A stretch of 15,696 bases of DNA from Syntrophomonadaceae bacterium (lineage in GTDB: Bacteria > Bacillota > Dethiobacteria > SKNC01): the NCBI GenBank assembly GCA_003555415.1, contig PWHX01000022.1, positions 1-15,696 on the forward strand, in the 5' to 3' direction. Position 1 is the first letter of the stretch; every line of letters begins with the position of its first letter. A model generated the notes under the pieces. It saw only the letters and a program-made list of their open reading frames with translations, searched no databases and had not been told where the DNA came from. Shown piece by piece: positions 7,284 to 15,009 of the stretch. Made by a program: the position numbers and the translations under genes.

Positions 7284-7556
7284 CTACATTTTTCCAAAAA
7301 TCAGGAGTAGCCCAATTGCCACGAAGGCTACCCCTGCTCCTGATTGTAAGTAGTTGGTGGGTATGTACCTGGTTAAAGCGGCACCCAAGAGTACTCCTAC
7401 AGCGGCTGAAAAAACAAGAGCTGTAGCTGAGCCCAGGAAAACGCTCAGCAGGCTTTTGGATTGAGTTGCGATTAACATGGTAGCTAGCTGAGTTTTATCT
7501 CCTAGTTCTGCTAAAAACACCAGGCCGAAAGTTGTTAGCATTGTTTTCCATTCCAT
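7284..7556 (-). CDS. Half-size UPF0016/GDT1 family protein, putative Mn2+ exporter
   Basis: This 90-residue membrane protein has three hydrophobic segments and the family hallmark ELGDKTQLA at about residues 17-25, the acidic motif that binds the cation in the GDT1/TMEM165 group. Characterised bacterial members such as MneA and Mnx move manganese out of the cytoplasm or across internal membranes. Full-size members have two such repeats; this one has a single repeat, so it must pair with itself or with a partner. No second half-gene is nearby. GGAGGTG on the minus strand, five bases before the ATG, supports the start. It is the only minus-strand gene seen in full. I see no yybP-ykoY manganese riboswitch upstream. 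Confidence 0.85.
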   Translation of the reverse strand: MEWKTMLTTFGLVFLAELGDKTQLATMLIATQSKSLLSVFLGSATALVFSAAVGVLLGAALTRYIPTNYLQSGAGVAFVAIGLLLIFGKM

Positions 7557-7608
7557 ATTTACACCTCCACCGGATTAATTTTTTATAGCATAATCTTACA
7601 TAAATAAT

Positions 7609-7764
7609 ATGTTCTACTCTACTTTTTTATTCAAGGCGATAGGAAACGGGGCACTGGACAACTACACCTATAAGTTTGTAGCCCGGCTGATTCTACGTCC
7701 GGTGGCTATTCATAAAAAATACCGGGAAGGGGAAAATATCTTTAAAATATTTATTATAAAATGA
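7609..7764 (+). CDS. Unrecognised 51-codon reading frame, small gene or gene remnant
   Basis: An uninterrupted frame from ATG 7609 to TGA 7764 encodes 51 residues. The middle (GNGALDNYTYKFVARLILRP) mixes aromatic, basic and aliphatic residues like a real protein. Its codons resemble those of the neighbours, and base composition rises sharply above the AT-rich flanks. The stop overlaps the ribosome site of the next gene (GAGGTGG, 7764-7770), which suggests coupling. Against it, no Shine-Dalgarno precedes the ATG, and an in-frame stop lies at 7591-7593. It may be a small leader gene, or the 3' remnant of a larger gene whose front was lost. I do not recognise the family. Confidence 0.35.
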   Translation: MFYSTFLFKAIGNGALDNYTYKFVARLILRPVAIHKKYREGENIFKIFIIK

Positions 7765-7775
7765 GGTGGCAGTGC

Positions 7776-8144
7776 ATGTTTAGAAAAAATGTCTTCCTAC
7801 TAGGATTTACCATCATTATGGTTATAGGTATGCTTACCTATTTGTTTGCCTGGAGTTTTCATAATAATATGTCTGGTAATCAAGGGATGGAACAATCTCC
7901 CCTTTCAATGGAGGATAAATATCCCCAGGGTAAGCTTATCCTGGAGATTGTAAAGTCTGATATTCCTAAAGATGAAGAGGTGTTTCAGGAAATTCTTTTA
8001 GATCTATCGGGAGTAGAAAGGGCTATATATTTTTCTGACAACAAGCAGTTAGTAATTTTTTATGATCCTGAAAAAATCTGTGTTGAAGGTATAAAGACGC
8101 TATTAGAGGAAAAAGGGGTAACAGTTAACTCTCTATATTTTTAA
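7776..8144 (+). CDS. Membrane-anchored protein with HMA-like domain lacking the CxxC site
   Basis: This protein has 122 residues: an N-terminal signal-anchor helix at about 6-26, a polar linker rich in Met, Gln and Ser, and a C-terminal domain of about 70 residues. The predicted order of that domain (GKLILEIV strand, DEEVFQEILLDL helix, VERAIYFSD and LVIFYDP strands, CVEGIKTLLEEKG helix, VNSLYF strand) is the beta-alpha-beta-beta-alpha-beta fold of heavy-metal-associated domains. The metal-binding CxxC is absent, so it is probably not a classical copper chaperone. The assignment rests on pattern only. ATG 7776 is chosen over an in-frame ATG at 7761 because GAGGTGG ends six bases before it. 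Confidence 0.6.
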   Translation: MFRKNVFLLGFTIIMVIGMLTYLFAWSFHNNMSGNQGMEQSPLSMEDKYPQGKLILEIVKSDIPKDEEVFQEILLDLSGVERAIYFSDNKQLVIFYDPEKICVEGIKTLLEEKGVTVNSLYF

Positions 8145-8174
8145 AAATATGTTTTGAAAATACAAAAATAAAAC

Positions 8175-8203
8175 TTGACAGTTATCCCAGGTCATGATAT
8201 TTT
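8175..8203 (+). promoter_or_regulatory. trp: Sigma-A type promoter of the trp operon leader
   Basis: TTGACA (8175-8180) is a perfect -35 box. After exactly 17 bases comes TATTTT (8198-8203) as the -10 box. Transcription would begin near 8210, about 25 bases before the base of T-box stem I, which fits the leader that follows. Confidence 0.8.
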
Positions 8204-8209
8204 AGTATT

Positions 8210-8513
8210 TAAATATATACGTTAAATGCTGTGACTGGGAAGAGTAAGTATGTTCGGGTTTTTCCAGAGAGCCGGCGTAGGTGAGAATCCGGCATTACTT
8301 CTGCATACTGAATGGGTCCAGGAGCTGTAGACCGAAAGCTTTAAGCAAGTAGGCTCTAACGGAGAGTTCTACCGTTAAAAGGAACAGGGTATCGGATAAT
8401 ATAATTGTTGTCCCGTACCTGGAATATGAGTGAACTCATGTATTTATTTACATAAGTTAACTAAGGTGGCACCGCGAATATAACCTTTCGTCCTTTTGGA
8501 TGAAAGGTTTTTT
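8210..8513 (+). ncRNA. Tryptophan T-box riboswitch leader of the trp operon
   Basis: The leader senses uncharged tRNA-Trp. Stem I base CTGGG (8235-8239) pairs with TCCAG (8317-8321), and AGTATG (8247-8252) with CATACT (8304-8309). Between them is a symmetrical specifier loop with the AGTA motif (8243-8246) opposite GAA and the specifier codon TGG (8313-8315), followed by a purine. That codon pairs with anticodon CCA. An upper GCCGG/CCGGC stem is also present. The T-box AAGGTGGCACCGCG is at 8463-8476; its TGGC bulge fits a tRNA with discriminator G, as bacterial tRNA-Trp has. High uncharged tRNA-Trp would stabilise the antiterminator and switch on trpE and all following genes. The start is inferred from the promoter. 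Confidence 0.95.
8482..8513 (+). terminator. T-box regulated terminator before trpE
   Basis: Bases 8482-8493 pair with 8498-8509 in a continuous 12-pair stem (one G-U) with a TTTT loop, followed by Ts to 8513. The 5' arm lies just after the T-box sequence, so antiterminator and terminator are mutually exclusive. Confidence 0.92.
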
Positions 8514-8534
8514 AATTGTAGAGGAGGGAATAAA

Positions 8535-10004
8535 GTGATTTTACCGCAAAAAGAAGATTTTATAAGTAAAGCCAGGACGTTTAACCTTATACCTGTTTAT
8601 AAGGAGGTTATGGCTGATATGGAAACTCCAATCTCCATATTTCAGAAAGTTTCTAAGGAGGGGTCTTCGTACCTGCTGGAAAGCGGTGAAGTAGGAGAAA
8701 AGTTTGGAAGGTATTCCTTCATCGGGCTCCGCCCCTTTATGAACTTTGAAAGCAGTAAAGGGTTAGTGAAAGTAGAAGATTCCAATGTTGAGAAAAAAAC
8801 CACGGAAAACCCGTTGGAGGACTTAAGAAAGGTGATGGGATCTTTCAAACCAGCAGTAGATTCCAGTTTGCCCAGGTTTTATGGTGGCGCAGTTGGTTTC
8901 ATTGGTTATGATATAGTTAAATACCTGGAAGATATTAATCTTCCCCAGGAGGAGGGGGACCTGGTCTTTCCTGACTTGAGTTTTATTTTTGCCGGCCTGG
9001 TTTTAATATATGACCACTGGCGGCACAGTTTAAAGATAGTTGTGAACACGCGGGTCAAGGAAAACCCCAAAAAAGAATATGAAAGAGCCTGTGAGCAAAT
9101 TCAAAAAATTATTGATGACCTGAAAAAACCTCTTCCAGATACAAAAGAGGAAGAGATATTTTCAGAGGAAATAAAGTTCAAATCTAATTATCAGCAGGAA
9201 AACTTTGAAAATCAGGTCAAAAAAGCCAAGGATTATATTGCCCAGGGAGAGATATTTCAGGTAGTTTTATCTCAGCGCTTTGAAGCTCCCCTAACGGTTC
9301 CTCCTTTTCTACTTTATCGGGTGCTCAGGATGGTTAACCCTTCACCTTACATGTATTACCTGGATTTTGGCGATTTCAAAGTAGTAGGTTCTTCCCCTGA
9401 GCCGCTGGTAAGATTGGAGGAGGGAGTGGTGGAATCCCGTCCTATTGCCGGGACTCGTCCCAGGGGAAAAAATGCAGAGGAGGATTTAGCTCTGGCAGAA
9501 GACCTTCTGCAGGATGAAAAGGAGAGGGCTGAACATATTATGCTGGTCGATTTGGCCCGGAATGATGTTGGCAAGGTCTGTGATTACGGAAGTGTTGAGG
9601 TAAAGAACCTTTTTTCCGTTGAGAAGTATTCCCACGTTATGCATATGGTAACGGAAGTCCAGGGCCTTTTAAATAAGGATAAAGACGCATTTGATGTTCT
9701 CATGGCCTGCTTTCCTGCCGGGACGGTTTCGGGAGCGCCCAAGATAAGGGCCATGGAAATTATTAGTGAACTGGAGCCTGACAGAAGGGGCCCTTATGCG
9801 GGGGCAGTTGGATATTTCGGATTTTCCGGAAATATGGATACCTGTATTACCATAAGAACCATGGTAATAAAAGGGGAAAAAGTATACGTTCAGGCAGGGG
9901 CCGGTGTGGTAGCTGATTCTCAACCAACTAGAGAATACCAGGAAACCCACCATAAAGCTGCAGCTCTGCTAAAAACTTTAAATATAGCCAGGGAGGGAGT
10001 TTAA
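8535..10004 (+). CDS. trpE: Anthranilate synthase component I
   Basis: This enzyme converts chorismate to anthranilate, using ammonia supplied by the TrpG subunit: the first committed step of tryptophan synthesis. It has 489 residues from GTG 8535. An N-terminal domain carries LLES at 47-50, the usual tryptophan feedback site, and the chorismate-binding domain follows with PIAGTRPRG at 303-311, the His of YSHVMH at 370 and FPAGTVSGAPK at 393-403. The start is fixed by AGGAGGG (8522-8528), six bases upstream; an in-frame TTG at 8496 lies inside the terminator loop and is not credible. The presence of LLES suggests the enzyme is feedback inhibited in addition to T-box control. TrpG begins directly after its stop. 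Confidence 0.96.
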   Translation: MILPQKEDFISKARTFNLIPVYKEVMADMETPISIFQKVSKEGSSYLLESGEVGEKFGRYSFIGLRPFMNFESSKGLVKVEDSNVEKKTTENPLEDLRKVMGSFKPAVDSSLPRFYGGAVGFIGYDIVKYLEDINLPQEEGDLVFPDLSFIFAGLVLIYDHWRHSLKIVVNTRVKENPKKEYERACEQIQKIIDDLKKPLPDTKEEEIFSEEIKFKSNYQQENFENQVKKAKDYIAQGEIFQVVLSQRFEAPLTVPPFLLYRVLRMVNPSPYMYYLDFGDFKVVGSSPEPLVRLEEGVVESRPIAGTRPRGKNAEEDLALAEDLLQDEKERAEHIMLVDLARNDVGKVCDYGSVEVKNLFSVEKYSHVMHMVTEVQGLLNKDKDAFDVLMACFPAGTVSGAPKIRAMEIISELEPDRRGPYAGAVGYFGFSGNMDTCITIRTMVIKGEKVYVQAGAGVVADSQPTREYQETHHKAAALLKTLNIAREGV

Positions 10005-10592
10005 TTGATTTTAGTTATTGATAATTATGATTCTTTTACATATAACCTGGTTCAGTACCTGGGGGAGATGGGAGCTGATTTGAAGGTGGCCAGAAACGAT
10101 AAAATATCTCTGGAAGAAATAAATGAAATGTTCCCTGAAAAAATCGTAATCTCTCCGGGACCAGGGGTGCCTCAGGAGGCAGGGCTAACTATGGATATTA
10201 TCAAGGCCTTTGCCAGGGATATTCCCATCCTGGGGGTTTGCCTGGGGCACCAGGCCATAGGGGCTGTTTTTGGAGGTAAAGTAGTAAGGGCGAAGGTTTT
10301 GATGCACGGGAAAACTTCCATGATATATCACGGGGAAGAAACAATTTACCGGGGTGTTTCCAATCCCTTTGAAGCTACTAGATACCATTCCCTGCTGATA
10401 GAGGAAAAAAGTTTGCCGTCTTGTCTTAAGATAACGTCTAAAGCAAAGGATGGCACCATTATGGGTATCAGGCATAAAGAATATCCTTTAGAGGGCATTC
10501 AATTTCATCCTGAATCTGTGCTGACAGAGGCTGGAAAGAAAGTATTATCTAACTTTTTGAAAGGGGGCAGAAAGCATTGTCTAGTCAGGTAG
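10005..10592 (+). CDS. trpG: Anthranilate synthase component II, glutamine amidotransferase
   Basis: This subunit hydrolyses glutamine and passes ammonia to TrpE. The 195-residue class I amidotransferase has the oxyanion segment ISPGPGVP at 49-56, the nucleophile Cys79 in GVCLGHQAIG, and the His168/Glu170 pair in FHPES. It starts at TTG 10005, immediately after the trpE TAA, with GGGAGGGAG just upstream in trpE. Proteins of this family may also serve folate synthesis (PabA) in genomes with only one copy; the position inside the trp operon makes TrpG the primary call. Its 3' end overlaps trpD by 16 bases. Confidence 0.95.
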   Translation: MILVIDNYDSFTYNLVQYLGEMGADLKVARNDKISLEEINEMFPEKIVISPGPGVPQEAGLTMDIIKAFARDIPILGVCLGHQAIGAVFGGKVVRAKVLMHGKTSMIYHGEETIYRGVSNPFEATRYHSLLIEEKSLPSCLKITSKAKDGTIMGIRHKEYPLEGIQFHPESVLTEAGKKVLSNFLKGGRKHCLVR

Positions 10593-11617
10593 TTGATTTT
10601 AACCAAGCTATTGATAAGGTTGTCAGGGGTCAAGGCTTATCTCTTCAGGAGTCGGAAGATGCTATGGGTTTAATCATGTCGGGAAAGGTTTCTGAAGCAC
10701 AGATTGCTAGTTTTCTTACGGCTTTACGTATGAAAGGAGAAACGGTAGAGGAAATAACAGGCTGTGCCCGGGTTATGAGGGATAAGGTTACCAGCATTAA
10801 GACAGATCATACCAGGCTGGTTGATACTTGTGGAACGGGAGGAGATCAGTCCAGCACCTTTAACATTTCTACTACAGCAGCTTTTGTAGCAGCCGGGGTT
10901 GGTCTGCCGGTGGCAAAGCACGGGAATCGCTCTGTTTCCAGTCGTTGCGGTAGTGCCGATGTGCTGGAAGCTCTGGGAGTTAACTTAGATATTTCCCCTC
11001 TAGATGCAGCAGCCAGCATTGAAAAGATTGGTATCGGATTCCTCTTTGCGCCTAAATTGCATCTGGCCATGAAACACGCCATTAAGCCCAGGAAAGAAAT
11101 AGGGATAAGGACCATTTTTAATATTTTGGGACCCTTAACCAACCCTGCCAAAGCCCGGAGGCAAGTTATAGGAGTCTATGCGCCGGAGCTGACGGAAGTC
11201 CTGGCATACGTTCTTTTAAACCTGGGCACTGAACATGCTTTAATAGTTCATGGCCTGGACGGTATAGATGAAATAACCATATGCGAAGAAACCAAAATTA
11301 GCGAATTAAAAAATGGACAGGTAAAAACATACTATCTCAAGCCTGAGGACCTGGGCTTTGAAAGGGCCAGATCTTCAGAGATTAAAGGGGGAGAGATAGA
11401 ACAGAACGCCAGGATAACATCTTCTATATTAGAGGGAAAAAAAGGACCGGGAAGGAATATTGTGGTTATTAATGCTGCTGCAGTTTTAGTAGCAGGCAGG
11501 TTAGCAGAAAATTTTTCTCAGGGGGTAAAGCTGGCTGAAGAAAGTATAGACAAAGGTGAAGCCCTGGGAAAACTGGAGTTACTTCGGGAATTTAACAGGA
11601 GCTGTCTATGTTCTTAG
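10577..11617 (+). CDS. trpD: Anthranilate phosphoribosyltransferase
   Basis: This enzyme joins anthranilate to phosphoribosyl pyrophosphate, giving phosphoribosylanthranilate. It has 346 residues, normal for the family, with the PRPP loop DTCGTGGD at 83-90, NIST at 96-99, KHGNRSVSS at 114-122 and the downstream NPAKARRQ segment that helps hold anthranilate. The start is taken as TTG 10577, about ten bases after AAAGGGGG. It overlaps trpG by 16 bases, which would couple the two. TTG starts are common in this operon. The 3' end overlaps trpC by ten bases. Confidence 0.95.
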   Translation: MSSQVVDFNQAIDKVVRGQGLSLQESEDAMGLIMSGKVSEAQIASFLTALRMKGETVEEITGCARVMRDKVTSIKTDHTRLVDTCGTGGDQSSTFNISTTAAFVAAGVGLPVAKHGNRSVSSRCGSADVLEALGVNLDISPLDAAASIEKIGIGFLFAPKLHLAMKHAIKPRKEIGIRTIFNILGPLTNPAKARRQVIGVYAPELTEVLAYVLLNLGTEHALIVHGLDGIDEITICEETKISELKNGQVKTYYLKPEDLGFERARSSEIKGGEIEQNARITSSILEGKKGPGRNIVVINAAAVLVAGRLAENFSQGVKLAEESIDKGEALGKLELLREFNRSCLCS

Positions 11618-12393
11618 ATAAAATTGTTAACCACAAAAAATTAACCCTTCAGGAAAAGAAAAAAACTTTCCCCTTAGAAGAGGTGAAAAAGCTTGCAAGG
11701 AACTGTCCCCCGGTCAGAGATTTTAAAGAGTCTCTTAAAAATAATACCGGAAGAGAAGTTATAATTGCCGAGATTAAAAGAGCTTCTCCTTCTAAAGGTC
11801 TTATTTGTAAAGAAGAAGAGCCAGAAAACAGAGCTTTGGTATACCAGGAAAGTGGAGCAGCTGCCATATCTGTTTTAACCGAGGAAAAATATTTTTTAGG
11901 CAGTCTGAAAGATTTAAACAAAGTGAAAAGTGCAGTAGATATACCGGTGTTGCGAAAGGATTTTATAGTGGACCAGTACCAGTTATATGAGTCCCGGGGA
12001 GAGGGTGCCGATGCAGTACTTCTAATCACTTCTATTCTGCCAGATATTGAACTGTCTTCATATATAGAAATTTGCCGAAAACTTTCTATGGCGGCCCTGG
12101 TTGAGGTACATACCAGGGATGAGCTTCAAAGGGCACTGGCTTGCGGAGCTGAAATTATAGGTATAAACAACCGGAATTTAGAAACATTTCAAACTAATAT
12201 AAAGGTTACTATAGACCTTTGCTCTGAAGTACCGCCGGATGTTTTGCTAATAAGCGAAAGCGGCATCGGAAGCAATGAAGATATTAAAAAGCTAAAAGAA
12301 AAGGGAGTCTATACTTTTTTAATCGGAGAAGCCTTAATGGATAATCAAAATCCGGGCCAGAAAATTAAGGAGCTTTTATATGGTAAGAGTTAA
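11608..12393 (+). CDS. trpC: Indole-3-glycerol phosphate synthase
   Basis: This enzyme decarboxylates and closes the ring of carboxyphenylamino-deoxyribulose phosphate to indole glycerol phosphate. The 261-residue TIM barrel carries the expected active-site residues: Glu55 and Lys57 in EIKRASPSKG, Lys117 in LRKDFIVD, Glu166 in VEVHTR, Asn188 in INNRNLETF and Glu217 in ISESGI. AGGAG lies six bases before ATG 11608, within the end of trpD. It is a separate protein from trpF rather than a fusion; the two genes overlap by 14 bases. Confidence 0.96.
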   Translation: MFLDKIVNHKKLTLQEKKKTFPLEEVKKLARNCPPVRDFKESLKNNTGREVIIAEIKRASPSKGLICKEEEPENRALVYQESGAAAISVLTEEKYFLGSLKDLNKVKSAVDIPVLRKDFIVDQYQLYESRGEGADAVLLITSILPDIELSSYIEICRKLSMAALVEVHTRDELQRALACGAEIIGINNRNLETFQTNIKVTIDLCSEVPPDVLLISESGIGSNEDIKKLKEKGVYTFLIGEALMDNQNPGQKIKELLYGKS

Positions 12394-13003
12394 AATTTGC
12401 GGAGTTAGAAATGAAAAAGAAGCTTTGATGGCCGTAGAGGGTGGGGCTGAAGCCGTTGGATTTATTCTGACTGAAAGCCACCGCCGGATTTTACCGGAAA
12501 AAGCCAGTAATATTTGCAAGGTAATTCCCCCCTTCGTATCGAAGGTTGGAGTATTTGTAGATGAAGACCCCGGTTTGGTAAAAGAAATTGCCGAAGAATG
12601 TAGGTTGGATATTTTGCAGTTTCACGGTCAGGAGCCTCCTTCTTCCCTGATAGGTTTTAAACAGAAAGTAATAAAAGCTTTTGCTTTGAAAGGGGAAGAA
12701 AGCCTGGACAATATATACAGGTATGAGTCCACAGTTCATGCCTGGCTGCTGGATGCCTATGCGCCAGGAAAACCCGGGGGAACGGGCAGGACTTTTAACT
12801 GGTCATTAGTAAATAAGATTATAAGGAAAAAACCCATAATTTTAGCGGGAGGCCTAACGGAAGAAAATATATTGCAGGCTTTAAAAGAAGTAAGACCCTT
12901 TGCGGTGGATGTTAGCAGCGGTGTGGAAACTGAAGGTGAAAAGGATTGTGGAAAGATTATAAATTTTATAAATAAAGTGAGGAGTTGGAAAAGTGTATCC
13001 TGA
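12380..13003 (+). CDS. trpF: Phosphoribosylanthranilate isomerase
   Basis: This enzyme performs the Amadori rearrangement of phosphoribosylanthranilate, supplying the substrate of TrpC. The 207-residue barrel has catalytic Cys7 in KICGVRN and Asp126 in LLDAYAPGKPGGTG, the same numbering as the well-studied Thermotoga enzyme as I remember it. LQFHGQE is at 79-85 and the phosphate-binding segments ILAGGL and VDVSSGVE are near 154-159 and 176-183. AAGGAG lies about seven bases before ATG 12380, inside trpC. The last codons overlap trpB by 11 bases. Confidence 0.95.
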   Translation: MVRVKICGVRNEKEALMAVEGGAEAVGFILTESHRRILPEKASNICKVIPPFVSKVGVFVDEDPGLVKEIAEECRLDILQFHGQEPPSSLIGFKQKVIKAFALKGEESLDNIYRYESTVHAWLLDAYAPGKPGGTGRTFNWSLVNKIIRKKPIILAGGLTEENILQALKEVRPFAVDVSSGVETEGEKDCGKIINFINKVRSWKSVS

Positions 13004-14177
13004 TAAAAACGGACATTTTAAAGAGTTTGGAGGTAGATTTGTTCCGGAAATTTTAATGCCTGCCTTAGAAGAACTTACCGGGGAATATTACCGTTTAAAA
13101 GAAGATAAAATATTTAACCAGGAACTGACCTCTTACTTCAATAGTTACGTCGGCAGACCGACACCTCTTTATTATGCCTGGGGGTTGACTGAACTTATGG
13201 CAGGCCCAAAGGTATATTTGAAAAGGGAGGATTTAACTCATACCGGGGCCCATAAAATAAATAATACCCTGGGGCAGGCTTTGCTGGCTTGTAAGATGGG
13301 GAAAAAGAAAGTTATAGCAGAAACAGGGGCAGGACAGCACGGGGTAGCTACGGCTACTGCTGCTGCCATGTTCGATCTGGAATGTGATGTATATATGGGA
13401 GAAGAGGATATGGAAAGACAGTCTTTGAATGTTTTTCGCATGCGCCTTCTGGGTGCCCGGGTTATCCCGGTTTCTTCAGGAAGTAAAACTTTAAAGGATG
13501 CTACCAATGAAGCTATTCGGGACTGGGTGACCAACATTGAAAATACTTATTATATTATAGGTTCCGTAGTAGGACCCCACCCTTACCCCGAAATGGTCAG
13601 GGATTTTCAATCAATTATCGGACGGGAAGCCCGGGAACAAGTGTTGAGTCTGGAGGGTCGTCTCCCTGACTCTTTAATCGCCTGTGTAGGTGGAGGAAGT
13701 AACGCCATGGGGCTCTTCTACCCGTTTCTTAATGATACTGAAGTAGAGATGATAGGTGTAGAGGCAGCCGGGATGGGGCTGGATACAGATAAGCACTCGG
13801 CTACACTGACCAGGGGCAGGGCTGGGGTACTGCATGGAGCCATGAGTTACCTGCTGCAGGATGAATACGGTCAGGTTTCCCCGGTTCACTCTATATCCGC
13901 AGGCCTGGATTACCCGGGGGTAGGTCCTGAACACGCGTTTTTAAATATAACCGGGCGGGTTAATTACGGTTCCATTACTGACCAAGAAGCCCTGGAAGCT
14001 TTTCAGATTCTCTCGGAAACGGAAGGCATTATCCCGGCCCTGGAAAGCGCCCATGCTGTAGCGTATCTTTTAAATAACAAGGAGCACTTTAAAGACCTTA
14101 CATTAATTGTATTAAACCTATCGGGTCGGGGAGATAAAGATGTAAATTTAGCGGCCCGGCTGCTGGAGGTGGAGTAA
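12993..14177 (+). CDS. trpB: Tryptophan synthase beta subunit
   Basis: This pyridoxal-phosphate enzyme condenses indole with serine to give tryptophan, in a complex with TrpA. It has 394 residues of the TrpB1 type that pairs with alpha subunits. Lys88 in THTGAHKIN is the cofactor Schiff-base residue, GAGQHGVATA follows near 110-119, the phosphate cup is GGGSNAMG, and SGRGDKD lies near the C-terminus. GTG 12993 follows TGAGGAG by about nine bases, within trpF. The stop shares one base with the trpA start, giving tight coupling expected for subunits made in equal amounts. Confidence 0.96.
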   Translation: MYPDKNGHFKEFGGRFVPEILMPALEELTGEYYRLKEDKIFNQELTSYFNSYVGRPTPLYYAWGLTELMAGPKVYLKREDLTHTGAHKINNTLGQALLACKMGKKKVIAETGAGQHGVATATAAAMFDLECDVYMGEEDMERQSLNVFRMRLLGARVIPVSSGSKTLKDATNEAIRDWVTNIENTYYIIGSVVGPHPYPEMVRDFQSIIGREAREQVLSLEGRLPDSLIACVGGGSNAMGLFYPFLNDTEVEMIGVEAAGMGLDTDKHSATLTRGRAGVLHGAMSYLLQDEYGQVSPVHSISAGLDYPGVGPEHAFLNITGRVNYGSITDQEALEAFQILSETEGIIPALESAHAVAYLLNNKEHFKDLTLIVLNLSGRGDKDVNLAARLLEVE

Positions 14178-14995
14178 TGAGAATAAAAAATACATTTACC
14201 CAGTTAAAAGAAAACGGCGAAAAGGCCCTGATAACTTTTATTACGGCAGGAGACCCGGATTTGGACACTACGGAAAGGTTGGTTCTGGAGATGGAGAGAA
14301 AAGGAGCAGATATTGTAGAACTGGGATTGCCCTTCTCCGACCCCCTGGCGGATGGACCTGTTATTCAAAAGTCCTCCCAGAGGGCTCTGGAAGGGGGAGT
14401 AAGAACTCCTGATATGTTTCAATTGGTAAGGCGCCTCCGGAAGAATACGGACATTCCTTTGGTCATCCTTACCTACTATAATCCTGTATTCAGCTTTGGG
14501 TTGGAAGCATTTGTTAAAGAGGCAGCTTCGGCAGGGGTAGATGGTCTTATTATACCGGACCTGCCCTTAGAGGAGAGTGATGAATTGAAAAAAATCACTT
14601 CTTCTCAAGGGGTGGATTTAATATATTTACTGGCTCCCACCAGCACCGATGAAAGGATAAAAAGGACGGATAAAAAAGCCGGCGGATTTATTTACTGTGT
14701 TTCTATAACAGGAGTTACTGGAGTAAGAGAGGAATTTTCAAGTTCAATAGAGAATCTAATAAAACGAATAAGAAAGTACACTTCCTTACCATTAGCTCTG
14801 GGTTTTGGCATATCCAATCCCCAGCAAGCCGGTCTGGCCGCATATTATGCTGATGGAGTTATTGTGGGCAGTGCGCTGGTAAAAATTGTTGAACAGCATG
14901 GGGATAATCCTGATTTACTAATAAAAAAAGTAGGAGAATATGTAGGCAGCTTGAAAGAGGGCATACCGGGTCAGTTCTCCGACTTTCCGATTTAA
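14177..14995 (+). CDS. trpA: Tryptophan synthase alpha subunit
   Basis: This subunit cleaves indole glycerol phosphate and channels indole to TrpB. The 272-residue barrel carries catalytic Glu48 in VELGLPFSDP and Asp59 in LADGPVIQ (49 and 60 in the enteric numbering). FITAGDPD is at 21-28, GLIIPDLPLEE follows, and GFGIS is near the phosphate site. It starts at ATG 14177 in the TAATG overlap with trpB, after GGAGGTGGAG. After its TAA a perfect AAAGGAGG serves the DAHP synthase gene. All key residues are present. Confidence 0.96.
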   Translation: MRIKNTFTQLKENGEKALITFITAGDPDLDTTERLVLEMERKGADIVELGLPFSDPLADGPVIQKSSQRALEGGVRTPDMFQLVRRLRKNTDIPLVILTYYNPVFSFGLEAFVKEAASAGVDGLIIPDLPLEESDELKKITSSQGVDLIYLLAPTSTDERIKRTDKKAGGFIYCVSITGVTGVREEFSSSIENLIKRIRKYTSLPLALGFGISNPQQAGLAAYYADGVIVGSALVKIVEQHGDNPDLLIKKVGEYVGSLKEGIPGQFSDFPI

Positions 14996-15009
14996 AGGAG
15001 GTCAGTCTA

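Noticed and set aside
7557..7760. Manganese (yybP-ykoY) riboswitch upstream of the GDT1 family gene
   Set aside because: I looked for the GGGGAGTAGC-type motif on the minus strand and did not find it, and the stretch reads as a protein frame on the other strand.
7761..7775. ATG at 7761 as start of the HMA-like protein, overlapping the 51-codon frame as ATGA
   Set aside because: The added codons are the ribosome site itself (GAGGTGG) of ATG 7776, so the later start is preferred.
8496..8534. Upstream TTG start for trpE
   Set aside because: It lies in the loop of the T-box terminator and would translate regulatory RNA. GTG 8535 has a strong ribosome site.
8152..11151. Long antisense reading frames inside trpE, trpG, trpD, trpC, trpB and trpA
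   Set aside because: They have no ribosome sites and no recognisable protein features, and they lie entirely within well-supported genes.
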